A DNA stretch of 64,000 nt from Megachile rotundata (Eukaryota > Arthropoda > Insecta > Hymenoptera > Megachilidae), in NCBI RefSeq assembly GCF_050947335.1, contig NC_134995.1:9462501-9526500 (forward strand), read 5' to 3'. Positions 51,791 to 63,559 of this stretch are shown here, piece after piece. The notes under the pieces are model-generated. The model did not search any database and was not told the DNA's origin. It saw nothing but the letters and a program-made list of their open reading frames with translations. A program made the position numbers and the translations under genes. Within the stretch, counting starts at the first letter, position 1. Each line of letters starts with the position of its first letter.

Positions 51791-54700
51791 TCAACCTCTC
51801 TCGACCGCGGGGCTCGTGGCGACTGGATTCGTTTGTTTTTGTTGAATTTGTTCCGGATGAGCTGGTCTCGCCGTGCAACGTACGCGCAGCAACCCGTAAG
51901 GTAGCCAACCGTTGGTCGAGTGCACTGCTCTATTGTTCTTTCTGCTGTCGGCAGCCTCGCGCTGCGCCTGCAGCCGGTGCAGCATCGCGCCGGCTACGAG
52001 AGCGGAAACGACCGCGGAGAGCGCCACCACGATGAACAACGCGCTGAAACCGGGCATCGGCAGGCAGATACCATAAACCACTTCCTCGCGGATTCTACCT
52101 TGGAAGACGGTCACCGCCTCCGCGTGAGTGTCCGGGCTGAAGGCCAAATCAGCCTCGGAGATCACCTCGTATAGGCCGCTCACACCGACGTCGGCGCTGC
52201 GGGTCTTTCGGTCGGACACCACCACCGAACGCTTTCGTCGGCCGTTCGCTGGTGATAGAGGCGTTACAGGGATTGCACTGTCGCCCTCCAGGTTGCGGGG
52301 ACCGTGCGGGAACTGGTCTGGCTCACCCTCGTATCGCGTTACTCTTGGAGGCTCCTGAAAGAAGGATTTTAGGTTTACAGGTGTTTTTTAGGAGGAGATA
52401 GCTTGATAATTCCCTGCTATCGGGGCTCTAGTGGGCCCAGTCTGATATGCAATTAAAACCACTTTAAAATTAAAATTCCAAAGGAATAAGGTCTTGAAGT
52501 TTTGGAATTTTAAACTTGCAGTGCTTTAGTCTTCAAAATGTTTATAAATTCTGAGGTCCCAAATTGTGCAATTTGGTAGTCCCTAAGTCCCAAAGTTGTA
52601 AAATTAACAAACTCTAAAATTGTACAAGTTAGAAGTTCTAAAGACTCAAGGTCCCAACATTTCAAAATCCTTAAGTCTTAAAGTTGGAAGGACCCAAAAT
52701 TTCAAACTCCAGAAGTCACAAAGTGTCAAGGTCCCAAAATTGCATAGTATAAAAGTACTAAGTTTTCAAGGACCCAAAATTCCAAAGTGGAGAAGTCCCA
52801 AAGTCTGAACAGTCCTAAGGTTTCAAAGTCCTAAAATTCCAAAGTGTGAAAGTCCCATAATTCCAAAGTAAGAAAGTCCCAAAGTTTGAATCAAAGTTTT
52901 GAAGTCCCAAAATTCCAAAGTAAAAAAGGCCCAAAATTTGAACAGTCCCCAAATTCCAAAGTGTGAAAGTTCCAAAATTTGAACAGTCTCAAAGTTTGAA
53001 AGTCCCAAAATTCCAAAGTATGAAAGTCTCAAAATTAGATCAGTCCCCAAATTCCAAAGTTTGATGGTCCCAAAATTGTAAAGTATGAAAGTCCCAAAAT
53101 TTGATCAGTCCCCAAATTCCAACGTGTGAAAGTCCCAAAATTTGAACAGTCTTAAAGCTTTGAAGTCCCAAAATTCCAAAGTATGAAAGTCCCAAAATTT
53201 GATCAGTCCCCAAATTCCAAAGTTTGAAAGTCCCAAAATTGCAAAGTATGAAAGTCCCAAAATTTGATCAGTCCCCAAATTCCAAAGTGTGAAAGTCCTA
53301 AAATTTGAACAGTCCCAAAATCCAAAGTAAGAAAGTCCCAAAATCTGAACAGTCCCAAAATTCCAAACTCCCTAAACCCCAAAGTGTCAAACTTTCAAAA
53401 TCCCTAAACCTCAAAAATCCGAACGTTCAGTCCCAAAATCAAGTCCCACTTAGTCCCAATTTCCCAGTTTCCCAATTTCCCAAGTCCCAATTTACTAAAC
53501 ACCCGCTAAAAATCACCCCACACTCAGAAGTGAAGGTAAATTTTTTTAAACTCATAATCGAAACGGTAGTTAGGTACCTAAGCATTATGAAATGCGTCTA
53601 TATAACATTAGACCGCATCAAACGTATCATTCAGAACGTACGAAGGTGTATTTAGGCCACAGCGGTTGTTTTTGCTCGACGCATATATCCGCCCCCCAGT
53701 ACTTTAACAGTTAATGGATCGAGATATGAACCTGGATCTTCAATTAACTGTCCTGATGATCGTAAGTGACCGGCATTACGACCTTAATTTAACTTCTTGT
53801 CTTGTAATATCGAATTACACTCTTAATGCAACTTACAGTCCGTACCTTGACAAATTTTATCGATTTTAATTTAAAGAACTTTTTATTTGATATTTTTAGA
53901 GATCATTTGTGATTACCAGATAATTTAAAGAACAATTATTTTTGTTTAAATTATATTCTGTTAACATTGTGGTTGTGTTGATAACTGGACTTTAATAGGA
54001 CTGTTAAAGTGAAAGCTTTAAGTGAATTAAGAATTTGAGGGATTTAAGTAGTTAATGTATTAACACTTTCACAATCGATTTTGTGTACTAGTGATTTTGA
54101 TATTTATCTTCTTGTAATTTTGTCAGTAGTAACAATTTAGAAATAAATAATTTTGTAAAGTAAAATGAAGCTTTTAAATGTAAGTTTCTTAGTTAATCTT
54201 CTGTTTAGTAAAATAAAAGTAGGGTATAAAAATAAGCGTCTCTAGCGGTCAGCGCGTGAACTAATCAAAATGGCGGACTGGTCACTGTACAAACAGTATT
54301 CCACTTACAATAATAAAAGAACTATTAAAGAATGTCTTCATTACTTAACATCTCAACTATTCCCCACAAATATTCTCCCTATTTGAATCATTAATTTAAC
54401 AACGACAAACCTTATGTATTATCATCTTGACATTAATAAATTTTGAATATATATATAACATCGAAAGTTTCCCTAATCCGCCATATTGGTTCCATCCTCC
54501 AATCCCAAGCAAACTATATCGAGTCCCACAAAATTGTCAAGGTGTTAGTACCCGAAAGACTTATCAAGCCAAAAGAAAGTTAGTATCCAAAATATATTTA
54601 CTAAAAATGGTCTGCTAAGATCTCCATCCTCCTGATGCGCCTCTTCACTCGGTGTCTCGACAACCGGCGCTGGTAGCCGGTTACTAGTCTGCGCCTGAGC

Positions 54701-57700
54701 CTTCGGCACCGACTTCTCGACCCCTAGAAAATGCCCCCCTATCGAGGTCATCTCGTCGCCATCCTGAATGATATCATCGTAAAGGGAACCGTCAGCCTGT
54801 TCAGCTCCTCCCACGTTTTCGTTAATCTTGTCCGCGCTGTTGTTGTCGTCGTTGCTGTGAACGATGGGCGGCGCCGTGGTCTGCGGGTACTGCGGTCGTA
54901 TCTGATCCTTTCGCTCCTGGATGTAGTGGCCGACGGATCCGCTGAGCTGACAGTGATCCAGACACCCGTGACGACAGATCTCGACCTTGACATTGATCGA
55001 AACTCGTCATCACCCGACGTCAAATATTGACATTCTTGGGAATATGAACATCTATTACCTTGCACTTGATGTGGACGCTCAACGCGTCGGGGAACTTGAA
55101 CGCGTGGAAGAAGGCGTAAGTGATGACTGTTGCGCGGTCGTCGGAGCCCCGTGCCTTCAGGAATCGGCTGATCATCTTTGGCCTGAGCACGCAGCCGAAC
55201 TCGTCGCTCAGTTGTATCGTGTGTCCTCCTCCGTCGGAGGCCACGCAGGATTTTACTCGCATGTCGAACTCTCCTGTGTCAGAAGGTTATTCGATTAGGA
55301 ACAAGTTTCATACTCATCTAATTCCCTTATTCTCTTTACTAGTTTGAAGTGGACGTTCTTCAGATCTTTCGTAAATCTTGAGTTTAAAATTTGATGACCA
55401 AATTTCTATCTAACCCAACTTCCACCCAACCCAATTTCCACCCAACCCAATTTCCACCCAACCGAATTTCCACCTAACCCAATTTTCAATCAACTCAATT
55501 TCCACCCAACTTAATTTCCACCCAACCCATTTTCCACCCAACCCAATTTCTACCCAACCTAATTTCCACCTAATCCGATTTTCAAACAACCCAATTTCTA
55601 CCCAACCCAATTTCCACTCAACCCAATTTCCACCCAACCCAATTTCCACTCAACCCAATTTCCACCCAACCCGATTTTCAACCAACCCAATTTTCACTCC
55701 ACCCAATTTCCACCCAACCCGATTTTCAACCAACCCAATTTCCACCCAACCTAATTTCCACCGAACTCAATTTCCACCCAACCTAATTTCCACCCAACCC
55801 AATTTCCACCCATCCCAATTTTCAACCAACCTAATTTCCACCCAACCCAATTTCCACCCAACCCAATTTCCACCCAACCCAATTTCCACCCAACCGAATT
55901 TCCACCTAACCCAATTTCCACCCAACCCAATTTCCACCCAACCTAATTTCCATCCAACCTAATTTCCACCCAACACAATTTCCATCCAACTTAATTTCCA
56001 CCCAACCCAATTTCCACTCAACCCAATTTCCACCCAACCCAATTTCCATCCAACCCAATTTCGATCCAATCCAATTTCCATCCAACCCAATTTTCACCCA
56101 ACCCAATTTCCACCCAACCCAATTTCCACCCAACCCAATTTCCACCCAACCCAATTTCCACCCAACCCAATTTCCAATTGTCTCCCGACTTCGACAAGTG
56201 TGAATAGTGTGTTTTACCTCGATAGTCGTTTATGGCGACGACCAGGGTGAGCGTGGATCCAAGGGGCACTATACCGGAAACCGGGGGTGCCCAAGGTCCC
56301 TTGCCATGCTGTATTTCCATCCAGCAGTCCACGTTGTCGCCTGAAACCGACGGAACGTTGGAGCTCTAGTCAGGTGCGATTTATACTTGTTGCATAAAGT
56401 GAAATTAAGTGGTGCGGCTGCGGTTCCACCTGTGGTCAACCGCGGCAACACGAGTTACCGTGCGATCATTTACCTCGTATTAAACTCTTTGCACACACGA
56501 GAACGCTGCCCGTTAAAATGTGACTGACATCCCTCCGTAAATTGAATTTCAAGTAAGCCGATATCTAGCCTATTTATCGGTGTCGTCGCGTTTCCGCGAA
56601 AGGATTGTATAATTTATTTAGTCAAGTTACGTTTACTATACCTCGGAAGTCTAACTGTATAACGTCCAGATCCGCGATCACCATTGGCGGTTTCGAGGCG
56701 GTCTTTTCGTAATCGTTGAACCATTCGCATCGTAATCGTTTGGCCTCGTCCCAGACCTCCAGTAAATCCTTGTCGTACTGGACGACAACGGTATTCTCGT
56801 AGAATTGTCCATGCATGTCTGGCTTGGTGCCGCATCTGCGATCAAACGAACAAAACCGGGGTTCTCGTATTAGTTTACAAGTTCATTAACAACTTCATCG
56901 ATTGGACCGTCTTTCTACCCTTTGAGGGGTGCTCTCGAGTGCGGTTGTCGAATGTGTATTTTCTGTACGTGGATCAACATGGATGGGTCATTTCTGATTC
57001 TGAGATTTGGAGATGCTACCAAAGTATGTATGTGGATCACATATTTGAAATTTTTATATTACTGTGTTTTTACATCCTACGTTTTTATGTCTTCATATCA
57101 CTATGTATACATGTAGATATGTATACAGACACATTGTAGACATTTATAGAGGTCATAGTTATTTATTTTTAACTAAATGTGGACCTTCATTATCAACTGG
57201 ATACTTCAACTATATTTAATTTGAACATTTTTAAGTTCATGTATTTTGCTATAATTTTTGGACGACGTCATATGTGATTTTTTTTTATATTTTGTTCGAC
57301 AGTACCTTAATAATTTTTTAAATTTTCACCAAATTTCAAATGACGTTTTTTTAATTAATTGCTGTTTGCATTTTATTCGATTTTGCCTTAATGAGTTGGG
57401 ACATGTGTGTCCCACATATGCACGAACATATGTATTCTGCACATATGTGTTGTTAATGTGCTACTTATTTTTTAGTTTATGCTAGGGTGTCCTACATATG
57501 CACGAACATATGTGTTCTACACATATGTGTTGTTAATGTGTTACTTATTTTTTAGTTTATGCTAGGGTGTCCTACATATGCACGAACATATGTGTTCTAC
57601 ACATATGTGTTGTTAATGTGTTACTTATTTTTTAGTTTATACTAGGGTGTCCTACATATGCACGAACATATGTGTTCTACACATATGTGTTGTTAATGTG

Positions 57701-59644
57701 TTACTTATTTTTTAGTTTATGCTAGGGTGTCCTACATATGCACGAACATATGTGTAAAACACATATGTGTTGTTAATGTGTTACTTATTTTTTAATTTAT
57801 GCTAGGGTGTCCTACATATGCACAAACATATGTGTTTTACACATATGTGTTGTTAATGTGTTACTTATTTTTTAGTTTATGCTAGGGTGTCCTACATATG
57901 CACGAACATATGTGTTCTACACGTATGTGCTTTACACATATGTGTTGTTAATATGTTACCTGTTTTTTTAGTTTACGCTAGGGTGATGGATTAAAGCTAA
58001 TTTTCGTACAAAATGGGTAAATTCGACTGTGTAAATATCTAGAGCTCATCAGGCAAGCGCACAGTATATGCGATTCGTTGGATCGTGTCTATCCGTGTAA
58101 CGATCTTTATGGGCAACCTCTCCCGTGCTCGATCGGACGATTTAAAGCGTGTGGAAACGTTAATGCCCACGATCGATCGCGCTCGGCAATTTATCGCGCG
58201 GAGAATTGCTAAGTTATGACTTCGAATGGAACTTATCGTTTCTCGACCGGGGTAAACGGGTAATTGGATAATCAACCGGGCTTAACGAGGAGTTATTTAA
58301 CGGCCAATTATTTGAACCCTAATTAATTTTATTTCTGTGTGTGCGCATCCTACGTTGAAATGTTCAAATGTTAAGAGATATTGTTACGAACGGTGATCTT
58401 TTATGATAAATGCGTCGCTTTATGATTCTGCAATGGCAGGTGTGTAATTGAAATATGTACATTGATGTCGTTAATTAGGATTGTAATGTGACCGCAAATC
58501 TAGGGGAATTATGGCGGGCGAATTTGCTGATGGATGCGTTTAATGTAGCAAGAATACGTTTGATAATGTGAAAAGGAATTAAAATTTAAGTCCAAAAATG
58601 ATACAGATAAACAAAATAGTAAGACATTTAGTAATTTGTAGTATAACACGTGTATGACATATGTGTGACATGTGTGGAACATATGCATAATGTAATAGTA
58701 ATATTGTAATATGGTGAAATATTGAATATCGAAACATTATGATGATTTAGTATTATTGTAATACAGTAGCATAATGGAATAATCAGATAACATAATGTAT
58801 AACATATGTGTAACATATGTGGAACATATGTGTAATGAAATAGTAATATTGTAATATGGTGAAAAATTGAATATTGAAACACTATGATGATTTAGTATTA
58901 TTGTAATACAGTAGCATAATGGAATAATCAGATAACATAATGTATAACATATGTGGAACATATGTGTAATGAAATAGTAATATGTATTGTAATATGGTGA
59001 AATATTGAATATCGAAACATTATGATGACTTAGTATTATTGTAATACAGTAGCATAATGGAATAATCAAATAACATATGTGTAACATATATGTAACATAT
59101 GTGGAACATATGTGTAATGAAATAGTAATATTGTAATATGCTGAAATAGTTGAATATTGAAACAGCACGATGACTTAAAGATATAAGGAATCTAACAAGC
59201 TAACAAAGATATAAAAATATGAAGGCGCAGGAAATAGACGAACGTGGAGATATAAGATTCTACAGTCATAGTTGTTCTACTAGTCATACATGTCTACACG
59301 TATACAGCGTATCCACAGAATAAAAATGTGTGAAAGGAAAATGTACGAATTTCAAGAAACGTTCAAATGTGCTCTGGTCTCATCGACCAGCATTCTTACC
59401 TCGCGTAAGCTATCCGAAAGGAGAAGAAAGTCTGCCCGGTAGACGGTGGAACGTAGACGCATCGTGGATCGGCGTGTTGGCCCTTGGACGAGACGATCCC
59501 TTCAAAGGGTTGTGAAAACGAGAGATGCACGTCCATGTGATCCTTTCCGCACATCACTTCGAGGGATTGTATGGCCGGCATTCCCTCTGGCCTCTCCAGC
59601 GGCCAAATGTCGCCGTTGCTACCGACGCTCTTCAAGCCAACCAC
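51791..59644 (-). CDS. Second ZP-domain transmembrane protein, C-terminal six exons (5' end not found)
   Basis: Coding exons on the minus strand: 59644-59400, 56835-56642, 56340-56218, 55273-55059, 54985-54602, 52354-51791. All have GT..AG borders and consistent phases, giving 574 residues. The ZP domain starts near MPAIQSLEVMCGKDHMDVHL, continues through CGTKPDMHGQFYENTVVVQY, FRGDNVDCWMEIQHGKGPW and CVLRPKMISRFLKARG, and ends CRHGCLDHC. A long acidic, Gln/Asp-rich linker follows, then a furin-type RRKR|S site, a membrane helix (ALFIVVALSAVVSALVAGAM) and a 50-residue Gln/Arg-rich tail. Signal peptide and any extra N-terminal domain lie upstream; none is visible to 64000. It is another apical cuticle-matrix ZP protein (compare piopio and the neo/nyo/mey/tyn group). 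It is convergent with the first ZP gene. Confidence 0.92.
52355..54601 (-). other. Second ZP gene, last intron
   Basis: 2.2-kb intron holding the satellite at 52560-53440 and about 1 kb of unique AT-rich DNA. AAAATGGCGG is at 54267-54276. No coding exon seen. Confidence 0.75.
52560..53440. repeat. Minisatellite of AAAGTCCCAAAATT words, about 57-60-bp units
   Basis: Repeated CAGTCCCCAAATTCCAAAGT and GAAAGTCCCAAAATTTGA blocks give longer units of about 57-60 bp between 52.8 and 53.35 kb. Open frames inside are by-products. Confidence 0.88.
55405..56180. repeat. 16-bp minisatellite, CCCAACCCAATTTCCA
   Basis: About 48 copies of a 16-bp unit filling most of the 944-bp intron between two ZP-domain exons (55274-56217). 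On the transcribed (minus) sense it reads TGGAAATTGGGTTGGG. All three frames of that strand encode the same 16-residue cycle rich in Gly and Trp. Confidence 0.95.
57395..57985. repeat. 80-bp tandem repeat
   Basis: GCTAGGGTGTCCTACATATG recurs at exactly 80-bp steps (57481, 57561, then 57641 with one change, 57721, 57801, 57881), about seven copies with very few changes. Each unit holds CATATGTG words facing each other, so it can form a hairpin. Confidence 0.95.
58640..59130. repeat. Tandem repeat, about 140-bp unit
   Basis: TTATTGTAATACAGTAGCAT recurs near 58753, 58898 and 59036. Variation in length comes from extra AACATATGTG units at the joints. Confidence 0.9.
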
Positions 59645-59984
59645 CTGTACATTCGAAAGAATACATTTTTCCACCTTGAACTCGATGACCTCTCTTCCTT
59701 TCTCACTGACGTAACACGAGAACATATGGGACTACTGTGCGTTCCACATACGGTACTGCAATTCTTACAGTAATTTTTTACCGCAAAATTTTTGAACTTT
59801 CAGATATGCACTATTTTTTATGATCATGTAACTCTTTGTTTTCTCAGGCAAAAATAGTGAGGAGATGTATAGGAAATTTTATGTGGAGTGATATAACATG
59901 TAACAATTCCATACATGGTTATATAACATAATAATTTTGGAGATGGTGAAGGAGTATGTGGCAATTCCATGTGTGGTGATATCA

Positions 59985-60870
59985 CATAAAGCAATTCTAC
60001 GCGTGAAGAATTTCAAGGGCAGTAATTCCACGCATGGCAATTCCACGCATAGGAATTTCAAGGGTAGTAATTCTATGCATGGCAATTCCACGCATAGGAA
60101 TTTCAAGGGTAGTAATTCCGCTCATGGCAATTCCACGCACAGGAATTTCACGGGAGGCAATTTCACGCATGGAAATTCCAAAGGTAGCAATTACAAGCGT
60201 AGCAATTCCAAGCGTGACAATTTCACGTATGAGAATTCCACGCGTAGCAATTTCACGCATGGCAATTCCAAGGGTAGCTATTACAAGCGCGGCAATTCCA
60301 AGCGTGACAATTTCACGTATGAGAATTTCACGCGTGGCAATTCCAAGCGTAGCAATTTCACGCACGGCAATTCCAAGGGTAGCTATTACAAGCGCGGCAA
60401 TTCCAAGCGTGACAATTTCACGTATGAGAATTACAAGCGTGGCAATTCCAAGCGTGGCAATTTCACGCATGGCAATTCCAAGCGTAGCAATTGAAAGGGT
60501 AGTAATTCCAAGCGCGGCAATACCAAGCGCGGCAATTCCAAGCGCGGCAATTCCAAGCGCGGCAATTCCAAGCGCGGCAATTCCATGTATGAGAATTCCA
60601 CGCGTAGCAATTCCAAGCCTAGCAATTTCACGCATGGCAATTCCAAACGTAGCAATCGAAAGGGCAGTAATTCCAAGCGCGGCAATTCCACGTATGAGAA
60701 TTTCAAACTTGACAATTCCACGCGTAGCAATTCCAAACGTGAAAATTCCATCCACAAGAATTTCACGCGTAGCAATTCCAAGCATGGCAATTCCAAGCGT
60801 CCCAACTCCAATGGCAGGAATTCCACGCGTGAGAATGTCACGAGTAGCAATTCCACATGTGGGAATTTAG
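59985..60870. repeat. 15-bp minisatellite, GGCAATTCCAAGCGT
   Basis: About 58 copies of a 15-bp unit with variants (CAATTTCACGCAT, CAATTCCACGCGT, TACAAGCG). The period is a multiple of three, so long open frames exist on both strands; they encode simple five-residue cycles. Confidence 0.95.
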
Positions 60871-61779
60871 TGCACATGAATTTCATTCGTAGCAATGTAA
60901 TACGCGATAAAAAAATGTGCGTATATAAGGTGTAGCAACAGTTGGCCGGTAATGTACACAATGTGTAGCGATATAACGCGTGGCCATATACCACATAACA
61001 ATCTTACAGCAACACAGAATTTGCCGGTGCCTACATTTCAAGATTAGAAAATATATACAACAATGAATTTGGAAGTTAGCAAATTTTGAATTTCACTAAA
61101 AGTATGACTTGCATCGAAGAGCCATTAGAAATTTAAGTGTTATGTATCCTGTAAGCGAAACAATTGGCAAATAAACAGCACGTTAAACGCAGCCGTCAAT
61201 AACGTTTCCTCGCAGTGATTCCCCGGTGGCTCGGAGTTTCTTATAGAACTGCCTGTAAATACCGTAAAGCGTTACCTCCTATGAATATCGTTCAACCGAG
61301 CATCTCGGAGTTACGCGCGTAAATCAAAGAGTTAACGGTGTCCGGGCCATTGTGTCCGGAATTTATTACTAGTTTAGCAAGACCTTTACGATTCGCGTCT
61401 GTGCCCGGTGATTTCATTAACTTGTCGTCTAGGAAATTACAAAAGCCGGCGAACAGGCTGCTAGGTACGGTGAACTTTCGCGAGCCATTACTAAAACTTT
61501 TTTCGCGTTTCTTCGGTTAAATCGTTGGCCGCATCAATCATTTACAAAGTGGACCTTCCGTTCGGGTTATTTTAGTCCTCGGGTTAATTTATCGTGACCC
61601 CGGTCGTGCCATTATCTCGATTTATTACAACTTAAAATGTGCTAAAGCTTGTCCGATCGTTAAACGAAACATTTACCTCCTTCTTCATCGATTTTACTGT
61701 TGTCAGAAATATAGTCGTATCTTCTTCATTTATGATTGCTAATTTTGCTGATAATTGCGGTCTAGGGATATGAGATATT

Positions 61780-62720
61780 GTGAGGTTTGAATCTGGGGTA
61801 TTGGGAACTGGGGTTGCAATCTAGGGATATGGAGAATTTGAAATTAGGGATATTTAGGGATGTATTTATTTGTGACTAGAAATATTTCTAACTAGGGATA
61901 TTTTTAACTAGGAATATTTGGAACTAGGGGTATTTCTAAATAGGGATATTTCTAACTAGGAATATTTGGAACTAGGGGTATTTCTAAATAGGGATGCTTC
62001 TAACTAGGGATATTTCTAACTAGGGATATTTGTAACTAGGGATATTTCTAAATAGGGTTATTTCTAACTAGGGATATTTCTAACTAGGAATATTCGGAGC
62101 TAGGGATATTTCTAACTAGGAATATTTGGAATTAGGGATATTTGGAACTAGGAATACTTGGATTTAGGGATATATGGAACTAGAAACACTTGAACCTAGG
62201 GAGATTTGGAACTAGGAACACTTGGATCTAGGGATATTTGGAACTAGGGAGGTTTGGAATTAGGTACGTTTGGATCTAGGGATATTTGGAACTAGGAATA
62301 CTTGGATTTAGGGATATATGGAACTAGAAACACTTGAATCTAGGGAGATTTGGAACTAGGGAGGTTTGGAATTAGGGACGTTTGGATCTAGGAATATTTG
62401 GAACTAGGAACACTTGGATCTAGGGAGATTTGGAACTAGGGACGTTTGGAATTAGGGACGTTTGGATCTAGGGATATTTGGAACTAGGAACACTTGGATC
62501 TAGGGAGATTTGGAACTAGGGACGTTTGGATCTAGGGATATTTGGAACTAGGAACACTTGGATCTAGGGATATTTGGAACTACAGACGTTTGGATCTAGG
62601 GATATTTGGAAATAGGAACACTTGGATCTAGGAATATTTTGCACCAGGGAGATTTGGAACTAAGAATATCGGAAAATAGGGTATTTGGGGCTAGGGATAT
62701 TGGTACTTGCGGATATTTGG
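61780..62720. repeat. Minisatellite of CTAGGGATATTTGGAA units
   Basis: Basic unit about 16-17 bp, organised in places into pairs with GGAACACTTGGATCTAGGGA. It grades from ACTAGGGATATTTCTA on the left to GATCTAGGGATATTTGGAAC on the right. Confidence 0.92.
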
Positions 62721-63017
62721 CACTAGATATATTGCAAACTAATTACATTTGGAACTAGCGTTAGAGGAAACCAGAAAATCCAGTGATACCACTTGCCAAG
62801 AATTTAGGAATACACATCTCATTACAAAATACGTACATTTCATTTTTATAAATGAAAAGTTAACTGTTTACCTTCCAGAAATACTACTACGTATAAATCG
62901 TAACGTACGGGTCTAAAGAACTAGCTAAATATAGCAGAAGGTAAATTATACAATTTCACGATATAACACGTCGGTGTTAAACGAATTTGATTGAATGGCA
63001 GGATGATAAGTATTGCG

Positions 63018-63056
63018 GTATACATATATATATATGTATATATACATATGTATATA
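63018..63056. repeat. TA/TATG microsatellite
   Basis: Alternating TATACATATATATATATG-type simple sequence. Confidence 0.8.
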
Positions 63057-63559
63057 ATTACCTGGATATATAACCGTTATGAGATTTTAACGTTAGTGAC
63101 GCTCTGATAATCAATACTGTAATATCATAAATTTTCATCCTAAACCAGAAGAATGTTAATCACGAATTCGTACTGTCTATTGCACTCAGCAGATATCATT
63201 ATTTATATTTATTTTTATTGCGCTCGTGTAACATACGTCTTCATAAATTGTTCGTAACACATTGGACTAGTTTATCGCGTTACCCGTGTAATTATTCGGA
63301 ACAAATCTGACGCTAATTGAGAAAATTACTTTGCAGTAGTTCGCGTTCAATTATTTTAGACTGTGTGAATTCAGGCGGACTCACAGTACGCTGTTATGTG
63401 GTAATTACTCTATGGTTTACAATTAAAAAGTGCTGTGATGTATGCTGTACGTTCGAATTTGCTGTATGTTAAATTAAAGACGTAACGATTTATTTTACAC
63501 ATTGTTATATTTTATTTTATTGTTTCAGTTCATGTATTAATATTTTATATTTTACATAT

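Larger units (their letters stand above)
56836..59399 (-). other. Second ZP gene intron with two satellites
   Basis: 2.56-kb intron. It contains the 80-bp array (57395-57985), a unique GC-balanced island at about 58.01-58.32 kb, and the 140-bp array (58640-59130). No coding exon recognised. Confidence 0.75.

Noticed and set aside
55410..56332. Gly/Trp-rich open frames across the second ZP gene
   Set aside because: They read through the 16-bp intronic satellite into a real exon; splice sites at 56218 and 55273 define the true gene.
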